Of a stretch of 35,989 nt of DNA, positions 27,189 to 35,989 are shown piece by piece. Positions within the stretch are counted from its first letter, which is position 1. Each line of letters opens with the position of its first letter. The stretch covers positions 1-35,989 of the forward strand of contig JAIOZV010000011.1 of NCBI GenBank assembly GCA_021740425.1, read 5' to 3'. The position numbers and the translations under genes are program-made. The DNA is from Bacteroidales bacterium (GTDB lineage: Bacteria; Bacteroidota; Bacteroidia; Bacteroidales; 4484-276). The notes under the pieces are model-generated. The model was not told where the DNA came from. It ran no database searches and saw nothing but the letters and a program-made list of their open reading frames with translations.

Positions 27189-27284
27189 TGGAGTGGTGGA
27201 GTGGTGGAGTGGTGGAGTATTGGAGTATTGGAGTATTGGAGTATTGGAGTATTGGAGTATTGGAGTAATGGAGTAATGGAGTAA
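27189..27284. repeat. Octamer minisatellite, 12 units
   Basis: Twelve uninterrupted 8-bp units fill 96 bp: three TGGAGTGG, six TGGAGTAT, three TGGAGTAA, so variant blocks are ordered. It starts three bases past the xylA stop. A second tract of the same period and core, also 12 units, follows metY at 35496-35591. Such tracts expand by slippage; whether they do more is not known. Confidence 0.9.
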
Positions 27285-27293
27285 TGGAGATAT

Positions 27294-27325
27294 TTTTATA
27301 TCAGATATCAGATGTATTATGTTTG
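27294..27325 (+). promoter_or_regulatory. Candidate promoter for the xylose transporter
   Basis: TATGTTTG at 27318-27325 matches the -7 consensus TAnnTTTG, and TTTT at 27294-27297 lies 20 nt upstream where TTTG is expected. It starts just after the minisatellite and about 140 nt upstream of the transporter ATG. Confidence 0.35.
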
Positions 27326-27465
27326 ATGTTTGATTTGGTTGGGGGAATGAGGGCTGAAGGATATTTTCTTCGGGATAGTGATGGATCAGGATGCCCGGAT
27401 CAGGCAAAACAGGTCATGATCAATTGAAATGTGATGTTAAATTTATTCTTTTATCAACAAAAAAC

Positions 27466-28875
27466 ATGGGAAAAACCAACAAACGTTTTGTGTTCCGTCT
27501 GACGCTGGTGGCTACGCTGGGCGGACTGCTTTTTGGCTACGACACCGCTGTGATCTCCGGTACGGTGGGGTCGCTGGAAAATTTTTTTATCGCTCCTGCG
27601 TCACTTTTCGAAACTGCGGCCAACACACGGCTGGGCTTTGTGGTGTCGAGTGCGCTGATAGGCTGCATAATCGGCGGGCTGCTGGGCGGGTCGGTAAGTC
27701 TGCACCTGGGCAGGCGTCGCGGACTGATGCTCGCTGCGCTGCTGTTTCTAATTTCGGCGCTCGGATCGGCCATGCCCGAAATGTTTTTCAGGCCAATCGG
27801 AGAAGGCGACCACACCTTTGTGACGCAGTTTGTGATCTACCGCATACTGGGCGGTATAGGTGTGGGGCTGGCCTCCATGCTTTCACCCATGTACATCGCC
27901 GAGGTGGCGCCGCCTGCCATCCGTGGCAGGCTTGTGTCGTGGAACCAGTTTGCCATCATCTTCGGGATGCTGGTGGTCTATTTTGTCAACTATTTCATCG
28001 CCCGGCAGGGCAACGACACCTGGCTCCACCTGACCGGCTGGCGCTGGATGTTTGTCTCGGAGGTGATTCCGGCAAGTCTGTTCTTTGTCCTGCTGCTCTT
28101 CATCCCCGAAACACCGCGCTATCTTGTGATTAAACGACAACCCGAAAAAGCACTTGCCGTTTTACAAAAAATCAACGGCGCCGAAATAGCGCGGGAAATC
28201 CTCGCAGAGATTCAATCCACCATCGTTAACCACTCCGCCAAACTTTTCTCTTACGGATTTTTGGTGATTATCATCGGCATTATGCTTTCGGTTTTTCAGC
28301 AGTTTGTAGGCATCAACGTGGTGCTTTATTACGCCCCCGAAATTTTCCGCAACATGGGATCAGGAACCGATTACGCTTTGCTGCAGACCATCATCGTGGG
28401 CGTCATCAATCTCACCTTCACCGTAGTGGCCATCATGACGGTAGACAAGTTTGGGCGCAAGCCGTTGCAGATCATCGGTGCGCTTGGCATGGCCATGTTC
28501 ATGTTTGCGTTGGGTTTCACCTTTTATTTCCACAAGCTGGGAATGGCCGCACTGATTTTTATGCTGGGCTATGTGGCCTGTTTTGCTGTGTCGTGGGGGC
28601 CGGTGGTATGGGTGTTGCTGTCAGAGATATTTCCCAACAATATCCGTGGACGCGCTATGGCCGTGGCTGTAGCTGCTCAATGGGTTTCCAACTACATCAT
28701 TTCCTCTACCTTTCCCATTCTCGACAAATCTTCCTGGCTCATCGAAAAATTCAGCCACGGCTTTGCCTACTGGATTTACGGTGCCATGGCGCTGCTTGCT
28801 GCCTGGTTTATGTGGCGCTTCGTCCCCGAAACCAAAGGCAAATCGCTGGAGGAGCTGGAAAGGGTGTGGAAATAA
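27466..28875 (+). CDS. xylE: Sugar porter (MFS), xylose/H+ symporter type
   Basis: A 12-helix sugar porter of 469 residues from the ATG at 27466 (MGKTNKRFVFRLTLVATLGG); the upstream in-frame start at 27391 would add a polar, unlike-family stretch. Signatures: GGLLFGYDTAVISGT in helix 1, GGSVSLHLGRRRG loop, RILGGIGVGLASMLSPMYIAE and PPAIRGRL, PETPRYLVIKRQPEKAL between the halves, QQFVGINVVLYYAPEIF in helix 7, DKFGRKPLQIIG, and PETKGKSLEELE at the C-terminus. The family moves glucose, xylose, arabinose or galactose with H+. Linkage to xylBA makes D-xylose the likely substrate, by context. The first third looks more GC-rich by eye than the flanking genes. Confidence 0.85.
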   Translation: MGKTNKRFVFRLTLVATLGGLLFGYDTAVISGTVGSLENFFIAPASLFETAANTRLGFVVSSALIGCIIGGLLGGSVSLHLGRRRGLMLAALLFLISALGSAMPEMFFRPIGEGDHTFVTQFVIYRILGGIGVGLASMLSPMYIAEVAPPAIRGRLVSWNQFAIIFGMLVVYFVNYFIARQGNDTWLHLTGWRWMFVSEVIPASLFFVLLLFIPETPRYLVIKRQPEKALAVLQKINGAEIAREILAEIQSTIVNHSAKLFSYGFLVIIIGIMLSVFQQFVGINVVLYYAPEIFRNMGSGTDYALLQTIIVGVINLTFTVVAIMTVDKFGRKPLQIIGALGMAMFMFALGFTFYFHKLGMAALIFMLGYVACFAVSWGPVVWVLLSEIFPNNIRGRAMAVAVAAQWVSNYIISSTFPILDKSSWLIEKFSHGFAYWIYGAMALLAAWFMWRFVPETKGKSLEELERVWK

Positions 28876-29345
28876 GCATGACCGCCGGGCGGAAATCCTG
28901 CCCGGTTTGCAAACGCCTTAGCGAAGACAGTCGTATGCAATACTGCTCTCACATTGGATAATTTGCAACTATCCACCACCATATTATTTTATTTAATTGC
29001 AGAATCATTGGTGTCACAGCGGAAATTGTACTTCTGCATAGCTTCATGGGTCAGTATCACCAGAATATCCAAAATACCGCTGCCACATCAGTTTCGGACA
29101 ATTTTAGCGGAACAACAAATCAAAACATTGAAGCAGAAAAAATAAGGCCAGCCAAAAAGTACCTGTGTATTGTTGCACCTAAAAGTTTTAAACTAATAAA
29201 ATAGATAGTAATAAAATATTTGCTTAAACTCGTTCATATTGATTTTTTTATAATATTTGCAATATCAACAAAGCATATTAATTATCTCAAACTCGAAAGT
29301 AATTAATTCAATATCAAATATTTATTCATTTTAAAACAAAAAATT
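28876..29345. other. 470-bp intergenic region without a supported gene
   Basis: Directly after the transporter stop, CCGGGC at about 28884 pairs with GCCCGG at about 28899, a short GC-rich hairpin without a T-run. GGATA and TATCC arms form another small hairpin around 28957-28975. A 63-codon frame at 28954-29145 shows no family features. The last 180 bp is strongly AT-rich, as expected of a promoter region for the DUF805 gene, but no exact TAnnTTTG box was found. Confidence 0.4.
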
Positions 29346-29768
29346 ATGGAATGGTATTTAAAAGTCCTTAGAAATTATGCCAACTTTAGTGGCAGAGCCA
29401 GAAGAAAGGAGTACTGGATGTTTGCTCTATTAAACTTCATATTTACCATTATCGCAATGATAATGGACAATGTGCTGGGGATCAATTACGGTATGGACAT
29501 TTTCTATGGGCCTCTTTACACGATTTATGCATTGGCTGTCATTATCCCTTCGCTGGCAGTGCTGGTGCGCAGGCTGCATGATGTGGGCAAAAGTGGCTGG
29601 TGGTTTTTTATTTCACTTATCCCAATTGTAGGAGCTATCTGGCTTCTTGTATTGACTGTTACGGATAGTGAGTCTGGTGAAAACCAATGGGGGCCAAATC
29701 CAAAAGATGTATCTTCAAATTATTTCCATGATGACACCCTTGATGGGGACATCATGCAGAAATCCTGA
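29346..29768 (+). CDS. DUF805 inner-membrane protein
   Basis: The 140-residue protein has the full DUF805 pattern: an N-terminal WYLKVLRNYANFSGRARRKEYWMFALLNF, three to four membrane helices, VRRLHDVGKSGWWFFISLIPIVGAIWLL, and D-S-E-S-G-E-N-Q-W-G-PNPK near the end. The family is widespread in bacteria, and its molecular role is not established. It is convergent with pta; the two stops are 35 bp apart. Confidence 0.85.
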   Translation: MEWYLKVLRNYANFSGRARRKEYWMFALLNFIFTIIAMIMDNVLGINYGMDIFYGPLYTIYALAVIIPSLAVLVRRLHDVGKSGWWFFISLIPIVGAIWLLVLTVTDSESGENQWGPNPKDVSSNYFHDDTLDGDIMQKS

Positions 29769-29803
29769 TTTTTTTTACAGATTAAATTTATAAATCCGGT
29801 TTT
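29769..29803. terminator. Convergent-gene interval with T-runs on both strands
   Basis: Between the DUF805 stop and the pta stop there is an eight-T run near the left edge and a six-T run near the right edge, with an AT-rich imperfect dyad (GATT/AATC) between them. This could end transcription from both sides, but the stem is weak. Confidence 0.3.
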
Positions 29804-31888
29804 TTAGCCTTGCGCCTGAATGGCTGTGATTACAACGGTATTCACAATATCTTTAACCAGGCAGCCTCGGCTGAGATCGTTTACAGGCTTGTTTAAACCC
29901 TGCAATATCGGGCCAATGGCTACGGCATTTGCAGCACGTTGTACAGCCTTGTAGGTATTGTTACCAGTATTGAGATCAGGGAAAATAAAAACAGTTGCCC
30001 TTCCGGCAACATCACTATCAGGCATTTTCTGTTTTGCAACCGATGGTTCAATGGCTGCATCATATTGAATTGGGCCTTCAATTTTCAGGTCGGGTCGGCG
30101 CTCGCGGGCAATCTGGGTTGCTTTGCGCACTTTTTCAACATCCGCGCCCTTTCCTGATTCGCCGGTTGAATAGCTAAGCATGGCAATGCGAGGCTCTATC
30201 CCAAAATTTATTGCTGTTTCGGCAGAACTGATGGCAATATCGGCAAGCTCCTCGGAATTGGGATTGGGATTTACGGCACAATCGCCATAAACCAAAACGC
30301 GATCATTGAAACACATCAAAAACGAACTCGACACAATAGAAACTCCCGGCTTGGTTTTCACGAACTCGAAAGCGGGTCGAATGGTGTGCTGGGTGGTGTG
30401 AGCCGCTCCCGAAACCATTCCATCGGCATGGCCTTTATGCACCATCATAGTACCCAGATAGCTCACATCAAACATAAGTTCGTAGGCTTGCTCTTTTGTA
30501 ATACCCTTATGTTTTCGCAGTTTGAAATATTCCGCAGCATATTCATGAACCAAATCATTGTCGTAAGGGTCGATAATATTAACACCTGTCAAATTTAACT
30601 GCAAGGATTTTGCACGTTTTAAGATGTCATTTTCATTACCCAGCAAGGTAACATCCACAACATTTCGTTTGAGCAGAATTTCAGTTGCACGAAGTATTCG
30701 TTCGTCTTCTGCTTCGGGAAGCACAATATGTTTCCGATTGGCTCGTGCGCGTTCAAATAGCTCATATTCAAACATCACAGGCGTAACCACTTCTGAGCTT
30801 GTTATTCTAAGAATCTGGCCTAAAATATCGATATCCACATTAGCTTCAAAATGGCTGAGCGCTGTGGTGATTCTTCGTTCGTTTTCGGGTGTCAGCACCG
30901 GATGGATTTTGCTCACAGCCATAGCAGTTTCGTAGGTGTCGGTATTTACTCCGTAAACAGCCAGCGGAATCTGCCGGATACCTTCCATCAATCGGGCTAA
31001 CTGGGGACTGGGCTTGATGCCTCCTGTAAGGAGAATTCCCGAGATTTTCGGGAAATTATCTGCCATCATGCTCATGAGTAAACCAATTAATATATCGGTA
31101 CGATCCCCGGGGGTGATTACCAGAATTCTATCGTTTATATTTTCGAGGATATGTTCCAGATTCATGGCGGCAACCTTGAAATCCATGATGTCGTAATTCA
31201 GGGCTTCGTTGTTGCCATAAATATGTTTTGCTTTTATTGCCCGGACAACCTGACGCATGGTAAGCTTTTGAAGAATGCTTTTTTCGGGCAGTGCGAAATT
31301 TATCTCTTCAGGTTTCCCAAACTTTTCCAGCAAACCTTTAATGGCAGTAAGTTCATTTTCATCAACCCTGTTGATGCAGGTGCCAATCTGTTTACATTTC
31401 TCGTTGGCAAGTGTATCTCTCACAATATGCATACTTTCGCCAATCTCAATGATGGTTTTTCCATGTCCATTCAAAACAGCCAAAATTGGAGCCCCCAGGT
31501 TGTTGGCAAAACGGGCATTCATGTCGAACTCAAAAGAAACCAGTGTGCCTCTGAAATCAGTGCCTTCGATAAGGATGAAATCACATTCTCTTTCCAGGTT
31601 TTTATATTTGTTTAAAACACCTGTCAGAAGGGAATCCTGGTCGCCGCTTTGAAAGAATTCAAGTGCCTGACTGCTGGTCATACCATACATGTCGCTGTAT
31701 TTGAAAGGCAATTTGTATCGTTCAGCAATCAATTTTACGTGGGTATCCATATCTTCATCACTCCTGACAATTGGACGGAAAAATCCAATTTTTTTCACAT
31801 GGCGTGATAGTAATTCCATAAAGCCCATTGCAATGAGTGATTTTCCGGCTTGTGATTCAGAAGCAGCGATATAAAGGTTGTTCGACAT
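29804..31888 (-). CDS. pta: Phosphate acetyltransferase (long, three-domain form)
   Basis: Pta reversibly transfers acetyl between CoA and phosphate, giving acetyl phosphate for ATP formation with AckA. The 694-residue protein has the long form: an N-terminal P-loop-like domain (about 1-200, starting YIAASESQAGKSLIAMGF), a middle DRTGG domain (about 210-320, with ITPGDRTDILIGLL), and the catalytic PTA/PTB domain (about 370-690; HIVLPEAEDERILRATEIL, MVSGAAHTTQHTIRPAFEF, VYGDCAVNPNPN, FPDLNTGNNTYKAVQRAANAVAIGPILQGLNKPVNDLSRGC). No ackA is visible in the window, so this copy is not paired with it here. Acetate production fits fermentation of the rhamnose and xylose handled next door. Confidence 0.95.
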   Translation of the reverse strand: MSNNLYIAASESQAGKSLIAMGFMELLSRHVKKIGFFRPIVRSDEDMDTHVKLIAERYKLPFKYSDMYGMTSSQALEFFQSGDQDSLLTGVLNKYKNLERECDFILIEGTDFRGTLVSFEFDMNARFANNLGAPILAVLNGHGKTIIEIGESMHIVRDTLANEKCKQIGTCINRVDENELTAIKGLLEKFGKPEEINFALPEKSILQKLTMRQVVRAIKAKHIYGNNEALNYDIMDFKVAAMNLEHILENINDRILVITPGDRTDILIGLLMSMMADNFPKISGILLTGGIKPSPQLARLMEGIRQIPLAVYGVNTDTYETAMAVSKIHPVLTPENERRITTALSHFEANVDIDILGQILRITSSEVVTPVMFEYELFERARANRKHIVLPEAEDERILRATEILLKRNVVDVTLLGNENDILKRAKSLQLNLTGVNIIDPYDNDLVHEYAAEYFKLRKHKGITKEQAYELMFDVSYLGTMMVHKGHADGMVSGAAHTTQHTIRPAFEFVKTKPGVSIVSSSFLMCFNDRVLVYGDCAVNPNPNSEELADIAISSAETAINFGIEPRIAMLSYSTGESGKGADVEKVRKATQIARERRPDLKIEGPIQYDAAIEPSVAKQKMPDSDVAGRATVFIFPDLNTGNNTYKAVQRAANAVAIGPILQGLNKPVNDLSRGCLVKDIVNTVVITAIQAQG

Positions 31889-32260
31889 TTTAAGTGTTGG
31901 CTAAAAATATTAACTATTTCATTTTGGTTTGCAAAATAACAATGAATATTTAACTCACAAGGGTATTCAATTTTAAATTTCCATGAACATTGGGCACAGT
32001 TTGAATTTGTAATGCACAGTATAATGGTCAGACCGGGGGACAATTCTATCGATGTGTTAATATCTTAACATTGATTTAATACCAGCATTATTTTCATTGA
32101 AGGAAGCACTAAACAATCATCGGCACAATATTTAATATACAGTAAATCAGCACTATTGGACAATTTAACAGTTTTTTCACAATTATTTTTTTGGTCAGCA
32201 ATAAAATTATTCCCTTTCTTTGCAGGCATAAAGATCGAATATCTTTCCTCATAAAAAGGT
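31889..32260. other. AT-rich intergenic region between pta and the SAM riboswitch
   Basis: No gene is supported in these 372 bp. The right part holds the candidate promoter for the riboswitch transcript (32190-32222). Upstream of pta on the minus strand no clear promoter box was found. Confidence 0.4.
32190..32222 (+). promoter_or_regulatory. Candidate promoter for the SAM riboswitch transcript
   Basis: TTTG at 32190-32193 and TTTCTTTG at 32215-32222 are separated by 21 nt, fitting the Bacteroidetes -33/-7 layout with one mismatch (second base T instead of A). A start near 32229 would place the riboswitch stem about 30 nt into the transcript. Confidence 0.45.
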
Positions 32261-32388
32261 GTTTGATTTATAAAGAAGAGTGGAGAGACCAGGCTCTGTG
32301 AAGCTCTAGCAACCTACCAACAAAAGCAAGGTGCTAATACCTGATCCCGTTCCGATAGCTATCGGGATCTGGAGATTATAAACTAAAC
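32261..32388 (+). promoter_or_regulatory. SAM-I riboswitch (S-box)
   Basis: The core is recognisable: GTGGAGAGACCAGGCTC with TGAAGCTC and AGCAACCT (P2/P3), AAGGTGCTAATACCTG (P4 side), and a closing ATCTGGAGAT. The outer stem P1 is formed by TTTATAA (32267-32273) with TTATAAA (32376-32382), extended by GTTT (32261-32264) with AAAC (32385-32388). The P4-type hairpin has GATCCCG/CGGGATC arms and contains a CCGATAGCTATCGG palindrome. SAM-I aptamers bind S-adenosylmethionine and usually repress methionine-related genes. No intrinsic terminator follows directly, so control may act on translation or on the next leader ORF, which begins 10 nt downstream. Confidence 0.85.
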
Positions 32389-32398
32389 ACGTAAAATC

Positions 32399-32527
32399 AT
32401 GACAAAGTTAAGTTTACAAAAGGAGCATCACAAAAATCAACTTGCAAAAGAGGATTTTAAAATGCATTTTTCCCCTCGTTTAATTTGCGCTGAATACACC
32501 TCTATGTGTATGCAAATGCAGGATTAA
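32399..32527 (+). CDS. Putative 42-residue leader peptide ORF between SAM riboswitch and aspartokinase
   Basis: The ATG at 32399 opens a 42-codon frame ending at TAA 32525-32527. The peptide is basic and His-rich at first (MTKLSLQKEHHKNQ) and ends EYTSMCMQMQD, with three Met, one Cys, one Thr in the last ten or so codons. This is the pattern of attenuation leaders that sense aminoacyl-tRNA. The stop sits in the loop of hairpin TGCAGG-ATTAAA-CCTGCA (32517-32534), so a ribosome at the end would disrupt it. I recognise no family. It could also be a short functional protein; translation is not shown. Confidence 0.5.
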   Translation: MTKLSLQKEHHKNQLAKEDFKMHFSPRLICAEYTSMCMQMQD

Positions 32528-32541
32528 ACCTGCAATTCAAC

Positions 32542-32612
32542 ATCCGTTTCCATACTTTTTTCGGATTCCAACATTTGGTGCGACAATGCTTCGCATGCAA
32601 GGCAAAAAGTAT
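32542..32612 (+). promoter_or_regulatory. Mutually exclusive hairpins before aspartokinase
   Basis: ATCCG (32542-32546) can pair with CGGAT (32562-32566), enclosing a T6 run. ATACTTTTT (32552-32560) can instead pair perfectly with AAAAAGTAT (32604-32612). The two pairings cross, so they cannot both form as simple stems. This suggests an alternative-fold switch in the lysC leader, between the short ORF and the lysC ATG at 32650. Confidence 0.4.
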
Positions 32613-32649
32613 TTCCATTTTATGTTTCTAATCATTGATTAAAAAATTT

Positions 32650-34047
32650 ATGTCGAATAAAATCGTAGTAAAATTTGGAGGGTCAAACCTCAAAGACAGC
32701 CAGGATTATTCAAGACTGGCAGGGATAGTAAAGTCATATAACCAGCCTTTGGTCATCGTGGTTTCTGCATATTTTGGACTAACAAACAGGATTATTGCGG
32801 CGCTGGAAAAAGCTCCAGAAAACCGGCAGGCCATCGAAATATTTATCGATGATCTCTACAAACTAAAAGCAACACTTGTCAAAGAAAATATCCATTCGGA
32901 AACACAGCGGAAGAATGCCCTCAGTGAACTTAACGAGCGGATTGACAAACTACATCAACTATTGAAAAGCATCCACTTCATTGGTGAAATACCGGATTTC
33001 TTATATGATCAGGTATTGAGTGTCGGCGAAAAGCTGAACTCTTTGCTAATTTCATCCATACTCAAGGATCGTGACTTTGATTGCGAGGAAGCGCTTCCGG
33101 AGGATATCGGGCTTTATACCGACGGCCTGTTTGGTTTATCTTCTACAAATTTTGAAAAATCAGCAGAGGTAGTAAAAGAGAATCTTAAAAATGATAGCAT
33201 TTATGTTGTACCAGGATTTTATGGCATTTCGGATGAAGGCAAGATCACGCTTTTTGGCCGTGGAGGCAGCGATTATACAGCAGCTTCGATAGCCAGGTGT
33301 ATCGGAGCACAATCGGTGGATGTGTGGAAGGATGTGCGAGGATTTCTATCGGCAGATCCAAAAATTGTGGAAAACACAAATCCCATTAAACTCCTGAGTT
33401 ATGATGAGGCCGCAGAACTGGCTTACTTCGGGGCAAGAATTTTACACCCCGAAACGGTGAGCCCCATTAAGCCGTTGAAAATACCACTCAGAATTATGGA
33501 TGTGGAAAATTTCGAAGATGAAATCATTCCGGCAACTGTTATCAACGGGCATACCAAACAGCATGCTGAGATTATAAAAAGCATAACCTATAGCGACGAT
33601 TTTGGCATTTTGAGATTGCATGGTGCCGGTGTGGGTGCAAGGCCGGGCATTTTGGCAGAAGCTACCCACAGGCTGGAAGAAGAAAAAGTGAACATCAAAT
33701 CGGTGATTACCTCGCAAACCAGCATCAACATTCTACTGTCGAAAACCGATCTTGAAAAAGCTTTCCGTAGTATGACCAAATCACCATTGAAATCGGTGAA
33801 CAAGATTAGCAGGAAAGAAGATATTTCGGTGATTGCAGCTGTGGGCGATGGTTTGTACCATGAGCCGGGTGTGATGGCTAAAATTTTGGGAGCCATAGCT
33901 TCAAAAAATATAAACCTCCAAACCATTGTGATGGGAGCCTCGGCAGTTTCGGCCTATTTGATTGTTGCACAGGACGACAGGAACGCCGCCGTCAGAACTA
34001 TTCATGAGTCGCTTTTTGAAAAGAAGGAAGCGGTGGGCAGTCTGTAG
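32650..34047 (+). CDS. lysC: Aspartate kinase (monofunctional) with two ACT domains
   Basis: The enzyme phosphorylates L-aspartate, committing it to methionine, threonine and lysine. Choosing ATG 32650 (MSNKIVVKFGGSNL) over the TTG at 32635 gives 465 residues. The kinase domain shows KFGGSNL, VIVVSAYFGLTNRI, PGFYGISDEGKITLFGRGGSDYTAA and DVWKDVRGFLSADP. The C-terminal part carries ACT domain 1 (about residues 315-375) and 2 (about 395-460), which mediate feedback by end products. It is not fused to homoserine dehydrogenase. Placement behind a SAM riboswitch and before metY points to a copy dedicated to methionine synthesis. The neighbouring leader suggests extra control. Confidence 0.93.
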   Translation: MSNKIVVKFGGSNLKDSQDYSRLAGIVKSYNQPLVIVVSAYFGLTNRIIAALEKAPENRQAIEIFIDDLYKLKATLVKENIHSETQRKNALSELNERIDKLHQLLKSIHFIGEIPDFLYDQVLSVGEKLNSLLISSILKDRDFDCEEALPEDIGLYTDGLFGLSSTNFEKSAEVVKENLKNDSIYVVPGFYGISDEGKITLFGRGGSDYTAASIARCIGAQSVDVWKDVRGFLSADPKIVENTNPIKLLSYDEAAELAYFGARILHPETVSPIKPLKIPLRIMDVENFEDEIIPATVINGHTKQHAEIIKSITYSDDFGILRLHGAGVGARPGILAEATHRLEEEKVNIKSVITSQTSINILLSKTDLEKAFRSMTKSPLKSVNKISRKEDISVIAAVGDGLYHEPGVMAKILGAIASKNINLQTIVMGASAVSAYLIVAQDDRNAAVRTIHESLFEKKEAVGSL

Positions 34048-34078
34048 AAGACAGTAACGATTACCAAATAAGAATTAA

Positions 34079-34113
34079 TCCCGCAAAAGCGGGACTTTCC
34101 CGAAGTTTCGGGA
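34079..34113. repeat. Two adjacent TCCCG/CGGGA hairpins
   Basis: TCCCGC-AAAA-GCGGGA (34079-34094) and TCCCGAA-GT-TTCGGGA (34098-34113) are perfect and nearly abutting. No T-run follows, so termination is doubtful. Similar TCCCG..CGGGA arms occur in the riboswitch P4 and at 35884-35899, suggesting an interspersed small palindrome family. Confidence 0.55.
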
Positions 34114-34140
34114 CTAAGCAAAATAACGGATAACTAATAG

Positions 34141-35591
<1,451 letters not shown>

Positions 35592-35989
35592 ATGGATGAG
35601 TATAGTTGATAAGATGAATAATAGAAAAGACCATTATAAAACTCAAAGAATATTTTTATCCTCAAAAATTGTAAGTTCAGTGACTAATAGAAGAGACCAT
35701 AATAAAACTCAAAGACTTCTGATATTTAGTCTTTTACAGACTGATTTCATGATTTGTCGTTACATTAAAAATGCTGTGAACGAAGAGAAATAACGGCTAT
35801 TGACTGAGGATCGCAGCAGGGATTGGAGCGATATCGTGGCGCAGCGGAATGTAAGTTGTTGTTGGCGGGTGGTGGCTGACGGATCCCGCACGTGCGGGAC
35901 CCGTACCGCTTTCAAAAACAAACCTTTCCGCAAGACACATAAAGCGGAAAGCCCGTGGCTGCCCAAAAAGAAGTTAGTGAATAGAAGTT
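35592..35989. other. Repeat-rich intergenic tail, no supported gene
   Basis: A 31-bp imperfect direct repeat (35619-35649 and 35685-35715) is spaced 66 bp apart. A 69-codon frame at 35584-35793 covers it, but has no family features. Further right are a perfect 16-bp palindrome TCCCGCACGTGCGGGA (35884-35899) and GGATTGGAGCG / GCGGAAAGCCCG segments that I recall as frequent in Bacteroidetes intergenic DNA; a noncoding repeat or RNA is possible. Confidence 0.4.

Noticed and set aside
27189..27284. Possible CRISPR array
   Set aside because: Units are 8 bp, contiguous and lack unique spacers; it is a minisatellite. No cas genes nearby.
28954..29145. 63-codon ORF after the xylose transporter
   Set aside because: No family motif, low-complexity hydrophobic start, and AT-rich intergenic context. 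Likely chance.

Overview
The window looks like a chromosomal segment of a free-living, polysaccharide-degrading Bacteroidetes bacterium, probably Bacteroidales or Marinilabiliales-like (inferred). The evidence is a type IX secretion C-terminal sorting domain, candidate TAnnTTTG promoter elements, a rhamnose locus laid out like that of Bacteroides, a SAM-I riboswitch ahead of aspartokinase/metY, and interspersed palindromes typical of the phylum. No rRNA, tRNA, CRISPR array, integrase or intact insertion sequence was seen.

Region 1 (1-11919, all minus strand): a left-end palindrome and an interspersed repeat; a sulfatase broken by an in-frame stop; a cyanophycinase-like lipoprotein without the catalytic serine; a short exported orphan; a large lipoprotein fusing an FGE-like domain, a sialidase-like propeller and YwqK/MORN repeats; a polysaccharide polymerase-like membrane protein; a GT2 glycosyltransferase; proC; and a 1064-residue T9SS-secreted protein. 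A 526-bp divergent intergenic region follows.

Region 2 (12446-16037, plus): an O-antigen ligase/TPR protein and a second polymerase-like protein that is a clear paralogue of the one at 5.4-6.8 kb, in inverted orientation.

Region 3 (16276-28875, plus): a sugar catabolic block. An AraC regulator precedes rhaB, rhaA, rhaT, a DUF1016 gene remnant, rhaD, a RidA-family gene and a secreted GH43-CBM6 glycosidase. Then come xylB, xylA (4-nt overlap), an octamer minisatellite and a xylose/H+ symporter-type transporter. Together these genes import and isomerise rhamnose and xylose, phosphorylate the ketoses, and cleave rhamnulose-1-phosphate; the glycosidase could supply pentose from xylan or arabinan. 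No lactaldehyde reductase or dehydrogenase is present in the rha cluster.

Region 4 (29346-35989): a DUF805 membrane protein, phosphate acetyltransferase (minus), then a methionine/aspartate-family unit. It comprises a SAM-I riboswitch, a 42-codon leader-like ORF, mutually exclusive hairpins, a monofunctional aspartokinase and O-acetylhomoserine sulfhydrylase. A second minisatellite with the same octamer period, and other repeats, follow metY. The most interesting unexplained signal is the tandem SAM riboswitch plus Met/Cys-ending leader ORF.
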